Below, one piece after another: positions 49,647-58,330 of a DNA stretch of 64,000 bases (position 1 is its first letter; each line of letters opens with the position of its first letter). The notes beneath the pieces are model-generated. The model was not told the origin of the DNA, ran no database searches, and was given only the letters and a program-made list of their open reading frames with translations. The stretch is taken from positions 1 to 64,000 of the forward strand of contig CAMDZW010000013.1 of assembly GCA_945911015.1 (NCBI GenBank), written 5' to 3'. The stretch comes from an uncultured Propionibacteriaceae bacterium. Lineage in GTDB: Bacteria > Actinomycetota > Actinomycetes > Propionibacteriales > Propionibacteriaceae. The position numbers and the translations under genes are program-made.

Positions 49647-50918
49647 ATGACTTCACTGTGGCGCAACCGCCGCTATGCGACCTGGCTGGTCAGTGACACG
49701 GCCAAGGGCCTGTCCAATGCCCTGGTCGGTTTCGCCATCCCCCTGCTCGCCCTCGTGGTGACCGACGATCCGCGTCAGGCTGGAGTCGTCGGGGCGATCG
49801 GGCTGGCAGTCCGGGTGGCGCTGATGCTCTACGGCGGAGTCCTGGCTGATCGTCACCGCCGCGTCACGCTGATGCTGCTCGGAGCCGGCGTCGGGGCCGT
49901 CATCGCCGCCGGCTTCACCGTCCTGGCCGGGCTCGATGCGATCACCTTCGCCACCCTGCTGATCGTTCAGGTGCTGCTCTCAGTGCGCAGTGGTCTGCTC
50001 AACAGTGCGGGCGAGAGTGCCTTGAAGGAGGTGGTCCCCGACGAGACCATGGGGCGGGCCCAGGCAGCCAACCAGGCTCGCGATGCCGCACTCCAGCTCG
50101 CCGGCGGCCCGATCGGCGGTGTCCTATTGGTGGTCGGCGGCTGGCTCGTCGCGCTCGTGATGACCCTCTGCGAGGTGGTGTCCGGCGTCACCGCCGCTCT
50201 GCTCCGCCGCCAGCTCCCGGTCGAGCCGAGTGAACCGGGTGAACAGGGTGGACAGGGTGAACCGAGTCAACGGAGTCGCAATGCCGCCCGCGAAATCGGC
50301 GAGGGCATCCGCTGGCTGTTCTCCCGGACCGACGTCCGCGGGATCCTGGTGATCAGCACGATCATCAACCTGGGCATCAACGTCGCCGTCACCACGGTGA
50401 TCTACTCGTTGCAGCAGTCGGGCCATTCCCCGGCGGTGATCGGTTGGGTGGAGGCCGGCATGGGAGGTGCGATGTTGCTCGGCGCAGCATTCGCCGCGAC
50501 GATCGTCGCCCGGATCGGCGCCGGTGTCATCACCATCGCCGGCCTCACCGCGATTGCGCTGGGCGCTGCTGCCATCGGTCTGGCCCATCACCCGATCGCG
50601 ATCACGGCCATCCTGGCAGTCCCGGCGCTGTTGCTCGCCCCGGTCAACGCCGCGCTCGGTGGCTACTTCATGGTGGCCACGCCGCGTGAACTGATCGGCC
50701 GGGCGAGCAGCGCCTCGGGGCTGGTCGGTATGGGGGCGATGCCGCTGGCTCCGCTCATCGCCGGGTTCGGTCTCAGCTGGCTCGGTCGAGAAGCCACCAT
50801 CGGGATCGGGGCTGCCCTCTGCGCGGTGGCGATGATCCTGGCCTTCAGCAACCGCAGTCTGCGTTCGCTGCCGGCCGAGTCCGGCTGGGCCGCCCATGCC
50901 GCGAAGGTCACCCTCTGA
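49647..50918 (+). CDS. MFS transporter, divergent from the ArsR-like regulator
   Basis: MTSLWRNRRYATWLVSDTAKGLSNALVGFAIPLLALVV, 12-TM-like. Confidence 0.9.
   Translation: MTSLWRNRRYATWLVSDTAKGLSNALVGFAIPLLALVVTDDPRQAGVVGAIGLAVRVALMLYGGVLADRHRRVTLMLLGAGVGAVIAAGFTVLAGLDAITFATLLIVQVLLSVRSGLLNSAGESALKEVVPDETMGRAQAANQARDAALQLAGGPIGGVLLVVGGWLVALVMTLCEVVSGVTAALLRRQLPVEPSEPGEQGGQGEPSQRSRNAAREIGEGIRWLFSRTDVRGILVISTIINLGINVAVTTVIYSLQQSGHSPAVIGWVEAGMGGAMLLGAAFAATIVARIGAGVITIAGLTAIALGAAAIGLAHHPIAITAILAVPALLLAPVNAALGGYFMVATPRELIGRASSASGLVGMGAMPLAPLIAGFGLSWLGREATIGIGAALCAVAMILAFSNRSLRSLPAESGWAAHAAKVTL
50223..50276 (+). repeat. 9-bp imperfect tandem repeat (6 units), in frame in the MFS gene
   Basis: gagccgagt gaaccgggt gaacagggt ggacagggt gaaccgagt caacggagt, encoding EPS EPG EQG GQG EPS QRS. 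Confidence 0.9.
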
Positions 50919-50958
50919 ACCAGAGAGCGGTTTCTGATTTCCGGCGTTACAGTGAGGC

Positions 50959-52326
50959 ATGACCTCAGAGCCGGTGGATGAGCTGGCGTCAGCGTTGCCC
51001 GACGGCGTGGTGGCGACTGACCCGGCCGTGATCGAGAAGTACCGCACGGACTGGTCCCGCAACACCGATGGCGTCATCCCGATCGCAGTGGTCCGGGTCA
51101 ACGACGCCGACCAGGTGCAGCAGGTGATGCGCTGGGCGACCCGGCACCAGATCGCGGTCGTTCCCCGTGGCGCCGGCACCGGTCTGTCCGGTGGTTCCAG
51201 CGGGATCAGCGGCGCAATCGTGTTGAGCATGGAGCGGATGACCGGTGTCGAGATCGACGTCGCGACCCGTACGGCGATCGTGGAGCCGGGAGCGCTCAAC
51301 ATCGATGTCAAGCGGGCCGCCGCCGAGCACGGCCTGTGGTACCCGCCGGACCCTTCCTCGTACGAGATCTGTTCCATTGGTGGCAATCTCGCCACCAATG
51401 CTGGCGGGCTGTGCTGTGTGAAGTACGGCGTGACCACCGACTATGTCCTCGGCCTCGACGTGGTCCTCGCCGACGGCACCCTGGTCACGCTCGGCGGACC
51501 GCGGATCAAGGACTCAGCCGGTCTGTCCCTGGTCAAGATGTTCGTTGGCAGCGAGGGCACCCTCGGCATCTTCACCCGTACGGTGTTGCGTCTGGTCCCT
51601 GCCCTACCGCCGGCGGCGACGATGGTGGCCACCTTCCGCTCGCCGGAGGATGCCACCCGCGCCGTGGTGGCAATCGGCGCCAAGCTGCGTCCGTCGATGT
51701 TGGAGTACATGGACCAGTTCAACATCCGGGCGGTGGAGAAGCTGCGACCGATGGGACTCGACACCGAGGCCGAGGCGATGCTGATCGCCCAGTCCGATGC
51801 CCCCGACGGCGCACGGACCACCGAGATCGCGTTGATGTCGACCCTCTGTCGGGAGGCTGGCGCCAAGGAAGTGCTGTCCACCGATGACCCGGACGAGGCG
51901 GAGATGTTCGTCGCAGCCCGACGGGCCTGCTTTCATGCGCTCGAGCCGTACGGGAAGATCATGTTCGAGGATGTCGGCGTCCCGATCCCGCAGCTGCCGG
52001 ACCTGGTGGCCGGCATCGAGGAGATCGCTCAGCGCCACGGTGTGCTGATCCCGGTCGTCGCGCACGCCGGCGACGGCAACACCCACCCCAATGTCATCCA
52101 CGACGGATCCGACCCTGATGCCGTACGCCGGGCCCAGTTGGCCTTCGACGAAGTGATGGACCTCGCGATCCGGCTCGGCGGGACCATCACCGGCGAACAT
52201 GGCGTCGGTCGCCTCAAGCGCAACAAACTCGCCGACCAGCTCGGTCCGGAGGCGATGGAACTGACCCGTCGCATCAAGACCGCCCTGGATCCGGACAACC
52301 TGCTGAACCCCGGATCCCTGATCTGA
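50959..52326 (+). CDS. FAD-binding oxidase, GlcD-like (glycolate/D-lactate)
   Basis: VVPRGAGTGLSGGSSGISGAIVLSMERM, SIGGNLATNAGGLCCVKYG, HAGDGNTHPNVI, GTITGEHGVGRLKRNKL. Confidence 0.93.
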   Translation: MTSEPVDELASALPDGVVATDPAVIEKYRTDWSRNTDGVIPIAVVRVNDADQVQQVMRWATRHQIAVVPRGAGTGLSGGSSGISGAIVLSMERMTGVEIDVATRTAIVEPGALNIDVKRAAAEHGLWYPPDPSSYEICSIGGNLATNAGGLCCVKYGVTTDYVLGLDVVLADGTLVTLGGPRIKDSAGLSLVKMFVGSEGTLGIFTRTVLRLVPALPPAATMVATFRSPEDATRAVVAIGAKLRPSMLEYMDQFNIRAVEKLRPMGLDTEAEAMLIAQSDAPDGARTTEIALMSTLCREAGAKEVLSTDDPDEAEMFVAARRACFHALEPYGKIMFEDVGVPIPQLPDLVAGIEEIAQRHGVLIPVVAHAGDGNTHPNVIHDGSDPDAVRRAQLAFDEVMDLAIRLGGTITGEHGVGRLKRNKLADQLGPEAMELTRRIKTALDPDNLLNPGSLI

Positions 52327-52356
52327 TCCACCTGAGAGAGCAAGGAGCAATTCCCC

Positions 52357-53454
52357 ATGACCCGTCTGCCTGACCGTCACCTCTTCGGCCCCGGCCCGAG
52401 CAACCCGTACCCGTCGGCCACCCAGGCCCTGGCCGCGCCGCTGCTGGGGCATCTCGACCCGGCCTTTCTCGACATCATGGACTCGGCCTGTGACGGGCTG
52501 CGGGCGGTCTTCGGCACCGACAACCGCCGCACCCTGCCGCTGAGCGCGACCGGCTCGGCGGGCATGGAGGCGGCCTTCGTCAATCTGGTCCACCCCGGTG
52601 ATGTCGCCGTCATCGGCGTCAACGGCCTGTTCGGCGTCCGGATGGCCGAGGTCGCCCGCCGGTGTGGTGCGGAGGTGATCACCGTCGACCATGAGTGGGG
52701 CACTCCGATCGACGCCGAGCGCATCCAGGCGGCCCACCCGAATCCGCAGCTGATCGGCGTCGTCCATGCCGAGACGTCGACCGGGGTCCGCTCCGATCTG
52801 GCCGAGGTCGCCGCGGTGAAGGGGGATGCGATCCTGATCGCCGACACCGTGACCTCAATCGCCGGCATCGAGCTGCGCCTGGACGACTGGGGAGTCGACG
52901 TCGCGTACGCCGGCACCCAGAAGTGTCTGGGGGTCGCGCCCGGTCTGGCGCCGTTCTCCATCAACAACCGCGCCTTCGAGCGCAGGGTCATCGATCCCCG
53001 CTCCTGGTACTTGGACCTGGGTCTGCTCGGCGGCTACGTCGGCGAGGCCGCCAACTCCAAGCAGCGCACCTACCACCACACCGCCCCGACTGCGTTGGTC
53101 GCCAGCCTCGAGGCTGCTCTGGACACGATCCTGTCTGAGGGATTGGAACAGGTGTGGGCCCGTCACGGCGAGGCCGGTGCGATCCTCCAGGACGGGTTGC
53201 AGGAGATGGGCCTGGAGCTGTTCGCCGCCGAGAGATACCGTCTGCCGGAGCTGACCACGGTCAAGGTGCCGTCGGGTGTCGACTCGGCCGCCGTCCGCTC
53301 CTATCTGCTGAACCGGCACAACATCGAGATCGGCGCCGGGGCCGGCGAATTCGCCAGCACGGTGTGGCGGATCGGACTGATGGGGCACAACGCGCGTCCT
53401 GACCGCGCACTGTTGGTGCTGGCAGCGCTGAAGGACGCGCTGGCCAACGCCTGA
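52357..53454 (+). CDS. PLP-dependent aminotransferase, alanine-glyoxylate aminotransferase-like
   Basis: HLFGPGPSNPYPSATQALAAPLLGHLDPAFLDIMD...VAYAGTQKCLGVAPGLAPFSIN. Confidence 0.9.
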   Translation: MTRLPDRHLFGPGPSNPYPSATQALAAPLLGHLDPAFLDIMDSACDGLRAVFGTDNRRTLPLSATGSAGMEAAFVNLVHPGDVAVIGVNGLFGVRMAEVARRCGAEVITVDHEWGTPIDAERIQAAHPNPQLIGVVHAETSTGVRSDLAEVAAVKGDAILIADTVTSIAGIELRLDDWGVDVAYAGTQKCLGVAPGLAPFSINNRAFERRVIDPRSWYLDLGLLGGYVGEAANSKQRTYHHTAPTALVASLEAALDTILSEGLEQVWARHGEAGAILQDGLQEMGLELFAAERYRLPELTTVKVPSGVDSAAVRSYLLNRHNIEIGAGAGEFASTVWRIGLMGHNARPDRALLVLAALKDALANA

Positions 53455-53455
53455 G

Positions 53456-53611
53456 TCACGGCAGGCCGGATGTGCCGTAGAGCGACGAGTCCGCCTCAGC
53501 GGTCCGAGTTTCCTCCGACATCCGGCTTGCCGCCCGCCGACCGATCTCAAGGATCTGGGCCGTCTTCCGTACGGACTCGGGCGAGCGATCGCGCTTGGTG
53601 TTTCGCGTCAT
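53456..53611 (-). CDS. Candidate small protein (51 aa), not in the ORF track
   Basis: MTRNTKRDRSPESVRKTAQILEIGRRAASRMSEETRTAEADSSLYGTSGLP*; high G/C at third positions; fills an otherwise empty gap. Confidence 0.4.
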   Translation of the reverse strand: MTRNTKRDRSPESVRKTAQILEIGRRAASRMSEETRTAEADSSLYGTSGLP

Positions 53612-53729
53612 GGGTACCACGTCCTCACCTTCTGATACTCATGGTGCCTGTCCGATCCGTGGGTGTCCTCACCTTTCTCCCGCATTGGTGATCGAATGTG
53701 CTTCGTCAATTCTTCGAGGAGGACCACCA

Positions 53730-54716
53730 GTGCAGGCATTCGATCCCGGAACCCATCCCGATCTCTGGCAGGGAGCAGTCCGCTGGACCCCGGTCGAGGA
53801 CGGTTGGCAGGGGTGGCGGCTGCTGCCCGAGGAAGAGCAGTTCGCCTATGCCGAAGCGCTCTACCAAAGTGCCCGCTCTGCGGCCGGGATCCGCTTCGTC
53901 GCCGATGTGACCGCCGACTGGATCGAGGTCGAGATCACCGCTCTGGGCGATCCGGCCAAGCCTGTCGACATCCTGGTTGACGGCGAGCTGGCGACCCGGG
54001 AGATCGCGGCGGGACGTGTCACCGTACGGCAGGAGCTCACCGAGGGCAGCCACCGCGTCGAGATCTGGCTCCCCCACGCCGGCCCCACCGTGGTCCACGC
54101 CGCCCGCGTTGCCGACGGCGCAACGGTCACTGCGATCGCGCCACGGACCCGCTGGCTCACCTACGGCAGCTCGATCACCCAGGCCAGCGGTGCCGACGGC
54201 CCTTCACTCACCTGGCCCTCGATCGCGGCCCGCACTCTGGACTGGGACCTGACCTGCCTCGGCTTCGGCGGCCAGTGCCACCTCGACCAGGCGGCCCTGG
54301 CCACCATCGCCGCCACTGAGGTCGACGTCATCTCGCTGTGCCTGGGCATCAACATCCAGGGCAACGGCTCCTTCAACGAACGTTCCCTGCCGGGCCAGTT
54401 GTCGGCCTTCGTCCGGGGAGTCCGGGCTGCGCACCCCGACATCCCGATCCTGGTCATCTCGCCAATCATCTCCACCGGCCGCGAGGAGACCCCGAACATG
54501 GCCGGGCTGAGCCTGTCCCGGATCCGTGCCATGGTCACCCAGATCACCACGGACCTGCAGGACGCTGGCGACACCGCTCTCCATCTGGTGAACGGGTTGG
54601 AGGTCTTCGGGGATCAGGATCTTGCCCTGCTCCCCGATGACCTCCACCCGAACAGTGACGGTTACGGCGTCATGGGTGAGCGACTCACCCCACATCTGGC
54701 CAAGCTCATCGCCTGA
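53730..54716 (+). CDS. SGNH/GDSL-family hydrolase (two-domain carbohydrate-esterase-like)
   Basis: GTG start after gaggaggacc; RTRWLTYGSSITQASGADGPSLTWPSIAARTL (GxS block), LCLGINIQG, DDLHPNSDGYGVMGE. Confidence 0.85.
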   Translation: MQAFDPGTHPDLWQGAVRWTPVEDGWQGWRLLPEEEQFAYAEALYQSARSAAGIRFVADVTADWIEVEITALGDPAKPVDILVDGELATREIAAGRVTVRQELTEGSHRVEIWLPHAGPTVVHAARVADGATVTAIAPRTRWLTYGSSITQASGADGPSLTWPSIAARTLDWDLTCLGFGGQCHLDQAALATIAATEVDVISLCLGINIQGNGSFNERSLPGQLSAFVRGVRAAHPDIPILVISPIISTGREETPNMAGLSLSRIRAMVTQITTDLQDAGDTALHLVNGLEVFGDQDLALLPDDLHPNSDGYGVMGERLTPHLAKLIA

Positions 54717-57543
54717 TCTCGGCGTGATGGGTGCGTCCGTCGCGGTCGCTGGTGTCGATCTCGACCACCATCGTTGCGCCGGAGCGGGTGTGGCTGACCG
54801 TTTCATCGGCTCGGCCCACCCGCTGCACCCCACCCAGCAACAGCTCGAGACGGATCAGGTCCCGACGACCGGTCGGATCGGAGACCGCCAGCTTCGCCGT
54901 ACCGTCCTCAGAGCGCAGTGCGACCGCGCAGGGACCGTCAGCAGTGACCCGCCGCACCGAACCGGCAGCGAAGAAGTTCGCCAAGGTCACTGCGCCGGAG
55001 TCACCGCTGATGGCCTGCACCGAAGCGGTGTTGGCCACGATCGAAACCCCCGGGTCACCAGCAGCGGCCTCGGTCTGGGCTGAGGTAGCGGTGGGGAGCA
55101 CCAGGTACGCATAGCTGGAGTCGAGCTCGACCGGTGTGTGACCGACCTCGCTGATCCGGACCGCGTCGGCCTTGGGATGACCACTGCCGTCAATGTCCAT
55201 CCGGATCTCAGCCCGGCCCGCCGCGAATTCGTACTCCCCCAACACCTGCCACTGTCCGGCACCGGTCCGCTGGTCGAGGACCACGACATCCTCGCCATCG
55301 GCATGCGAAACGGTGTACGGGGCGCTGGGAGCGTTGTTGGCGGCGGCAGGAAACCAGACGGCCACCTCGTACCGCCCCGCAGTTTCGACCTCAGGACGCC
55401 AGATCACCCAACTGTCGCCGGCATGGTTCGGGCTCCCACCCAGCACCGTCCCGCCGGCATATCCGGGATAGCGAGGGGTTTCGGTCCAGATCCCGACCTG
55501 GCTGAAATCAGGTTCACCGGAGTTGGTGTCGACCACTCCCTGGTGAGGATTGTCGGCCCGGCCGTGGTCCAGTGACAGTGTCAACCACTGCCGAGTCACC
55601 GCATCGGTGCTGCCGTCATCGTCGACCTGGCGCCAAGTGCCGGTCCGGCTCGTGGTCGCCGCGCGCAGGGACACCCGGTCGTCCAGCAGGACATACCCAG
55701 CGACCGATTCCAGATGTGCCCAGGAACCGGGTCCGAAGTCCTCGACCCACTCGGTCTCGGTGGACCAGGCCGTCCCGTTGACCGTCAGCACACCGCCGCC
55801 ATCGCTGTGGAGGTTGCGATCCTCGATGGTGGTGACAATCGGTTCGCCGCTGCCGCCGGTGATGCCGGCACCCAGCGCCACGATCCGATCCGGCAGGCAG
55901 AACCATGACTGACGTGCGGTCATGGTGGATCCGACGCCGTGCAGATCCTGACCGAAGGTCCCGGTGCCGTCATCCAACGCAACTCCGCCCGCCCAAGTAT
56001 TGGGAGCCAGGGTGCGCCCTGCGCTGCCGCCACCCGAGCCAGGGGCCAGTTCCTGGGTGTCGACGGTGGTACCGGGCAGCCCGTACAAGTTGGCAGTCGG
56101 CCAATACCCGTCGGTGAACTGGGTCGGATCTGCTGCCGTGTGGAGCTGCATCCATCCGGCCGCAGTGTGGAAGCCGCGATAGTTCTCACCGAGTTGGTAG
56201 TCATAGACAGCAACACGGTCGCTCGCACCAGCAATCATGCACGCCCAGCCCGCACCTCGGTGCACCGCTCTGGCCATCGAGGGGAAGATCGCGAAACCGA
56301 CTCCTTCGTCTGCCGGTGTGACCGAGGGGTCGTCAAGCAGTTCCTTCACCAAGGAGATTCGACTCAGGGAGGCGCCGGCGAAGATACTGAGGACTGTGTT
56401 GCGCTCCAGCCAACCGGCACACACCGCTCGCCACCGCGCTGCCGTGGACGGTTCTGCGGCTGGCGCCAGCCGCAGGACTGCTTCGATCAAAGAGTTCCCC
56501 GACGCGTACGAGGAAGCTCCGGCCCGGGCGATCGCACGGCCCCGAACCGCATCCATCACGGCTCCGCCGAAGACAACCGGGATGAACGCCCGATCGACGG
56601 CGTCGATGATCCGATCGACACGCGGATCGGTGATCTGCCAAGGCGTCTCGGCGAGCACACCCAACAGGCGAGTCAGCCCAGTCATCATGTCGATGCCGTA
56701 GGAACCGGTGTAGGGCACCTGTCCCTGGTAGAGGAACGATCCGTCGGGGTAGAGCCCGGGCGGAGAGTCACGTTCGGTGGCGTAGGCGAAGGCGGCACCC
56801 AGACGGTCAGCCGCCAGGGCGATGTGATCCTCGGACTCGCCGAGCATGCCGATCAGGAAGGTATTGCGGCACAGGTCGACCCGGTTGGTGGCCGACGACT
56901 CGTGATCGGTCCGATTCGGGTAGCGCTCGAACTGCCAGGCCGGGTCACCGACGAACCAGTCAAGAGCAGCCACATAGCGATCCAGGTCAGCCGCAGGGAC
57001 CAGACCATCGAGCAGGACCAGCACGTCAGCCAGGTTGACCGCGCCACCGATCTCCCAGTGCCACCAGTTGTCGAACTCGTCGGCGCCGGCGTGGTAGATC
57101 AGGTCCTCGGTGGTGGCGAGTCCGTCGAGGATCTCGGTGAGCAGCTGGTCGTCGCCGAAGCTGTCGGTGGGTGGCAACCGGTGGGCGATGGCCATCTGAC
57201 GCAGCCGGTCATACGTGGTGTAGATGCTCGCCGACGTGGTGAAAGGAACGTCGGTGAACACCCGGTCCCGGCCTGGACCGGTGACCAGCTTCGCCCGCGC
57301 CATCGCCGCAGCCGTCTCCGCATGGGCCACTCCGGCGGCGATGGAGGGATCATCGATGTCGAAGATGGTGCCGAGCAGCAGGTCACGGTATCGCCCCCGC
57401 AGCACAGCGAAGGCGTCAGTTGGCTCGGCGGCGCCGGCGGACACGGCAGAGAACGGGACAACTGCCGCCCCGGCGACGATGGAGCCCGAGGCGAGCAGCG
57501 TCCGGCGGCTGATGGCCGACCTCGTTGTCGATCTGGTGGACAT
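54706..57543 (-). CDS. Polysaccharide lyase family 8-type lyase (hyaluronate/xanthan lyase-like) with inserted golvesin-like domain
   Basis: Signal SRRTLLASGSIVAGAAVVPFSAVSAGAAE; DNWWHWEIGGAVNLAD, TNRVDLCRN, DGSFLYQGQVPYTGSYG; GIWTETPRYPGYAGGTVLGGS...APYTVSHADGEDVVVLDQRTGAGQWQVLGEYEFAAG insert. Confidence 0.87.
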   Translation of the reverse strand: MSTRSTTRSAISRRTLLASGSIVAGAAVVPFSAVSAGAAEPTDAFAVLRGRYRDLLLGTIFDIDDPSIAAGVAHAETAAAMARAKLVTGPGRDRVFTDVPFTTSASIYTTYDRLRQMAIAHRLPPTDSFGDDQLLTEILDGLATTEDLIYHAGADEFDNWWHWEIGGAVNLADVLVLLDGLVPAADLDRYVAALDWFVGDPAWQFERYPNRTDHESSATNRVDLCRNTFLIGMLGESEDHIALAADRLGAAFAYATERDSPPGLYPDGSFLYQGQVPYTGSYGIDMMTGLTRLLGVLAETPWQITDPRVDRIIDAVDRAFIPVVFGGAVMDAVRGRAIARAGASSYASGNSLIEAVLRLAPAAEPSTAARWRAVCAGWLERNTVLSIFAGASLSRISLVKELLDDPSVTPADEGVGFAIFPSMARAVHRGAGWACMIAGASDRVAVYDYQLGENYRGFHTAAGWMQLHTAADPTQFTDGYWPTANLYGLPGTTVDTQELAPGSGGGSAGRTLAPNTWAGGVALDDGTGTFGQDLHGVGSTMTARQSWFCLPDRIVALGAGITGGSGEPIVTTIEDRNLHSDGGGVLTVNGTAWSTETEWVEDFGPGSWAHLESVAGYVLLDDRVSLRAATTSRTGTWRQVDDDGSTDAVTRQWLTLSLDHGRADNPHQGVVDTNSGEPDFSQVGIWTETPRYPGYAGGTVLGGSPNHAGDSWVIWRPEVETAGRYEVAVWFPAAANNAPSAPYTVSHADGEDVVVLDQRTGAGQWQVLGEYEFAAGRAEIRMDIDGSGHPKADAVRISEVGHTPVELDSSYAYLVLPTATSAQTEAAAGDPGVSIVANTASVQAISGDSGAVTLANFFAAGSVRRVTADGPCAVALRSEDGTAKLAVSDPTGRRDLIRLELLLGGVQRVGRADETVSHTRSGATMVVEIDTSDRDGRTHHAEIRR

Positions 57544-57548
57544 GTCGA

Positions 57549-58268
57549 TCAGCTCTCCTGCTCGGGGGTCGGAATCTGGAGCTCATCGAAGGCGGCGCGG
57601 AAAGCGGTGACGGCCTCGGAGAGCGACTCGACCGTCATCCCGGTCACATAGGCGCCGATCATGACGGCCCACACCTGGGGGATGTCGAACAGCCGCGGCA
57701 CATCGGACGGCACCAGCTGGCGCACCGACGGGACGATCAGCCGACGCTCGCTGATCCTGCCGGTCTCCCGCAACGCATAGAGATCCTGTACGACCAGAGG
57801 CTTGCGGTGTCCCTCGAGCGGGACTCCGCTGGCCTCCATCCAATCGCCAGGCGCATCCCGCAGGGCGCGCACCCCGTGCAGGTAGTTCGCGGTGCCGAAG
57901 GCCCCGCCTCCCGAGGGGACGAACGGGACCTCGGGGTCGGCCATGAAGGCGGGTGCAGCAGCGAAGTCTGCGTTCACGAAGCAGATCCCCATGGCCAGGG
58001 CGCGGTCGAGTTCGTCCTTGGTGATCATCGCGTCGGAGGCGCCGGGCACCAGGCCGACCGGGGCACCGAGGGCGATGATCTTCTCGAACTCGGCAACATT
58101 GTCGTCAAAGGTGCCGAACTCGTGGCCGGACATGTGGCGCAGGTTCAGATGGACCTTCACCACATCGGCGCCCGCGTCGAGGGCGACCTTTGCGAACTCG
58201 ACGTCGTTGACCGGGAGGCTGACGACGAGTTGGCCTCTGCGGTCGGACAGTGGTGTTGCGGGTGACAT
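57549..58268 (-). CDS. TIM-barrel fold protein of uncertain function
   Basis: 239 aa; QLVVSLPVNDVEFAKVALDAGADVVKVHLNLRHMSGHEFGTF pattern reminiscent of NanE/aldolase-type barrels; embedded in the sugar operon. Confidence 0.6.
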   Translation of the reverse strand: MSPATPLSDRRGQLVVSLPVNDVEFAKVALDAGADVVKVHLNLRHMSGHEFGTFDDNVAEFEKIIALGAPVGLVPGASDAMITKDELDRALAMGICFVNADFAAAPAFMADPEVPFVPSGGGAFGTANYLHGVRALRDAPGDWMEASGVPLEGHRKPLVVQDLYALRETGRISERRLIVPSVRQLVPSDVPRLFDIPQVWAVMIGAYVTGMTVESLSEAVTAFRAAFDELQIPTPEQES

Positions 58269-58330
58269 CGTGGATGTCCTTTCGTTGGGTGGTTGGGACG
58301 AGGGTGCTTGACTGCGCACGAGTTGATGGC

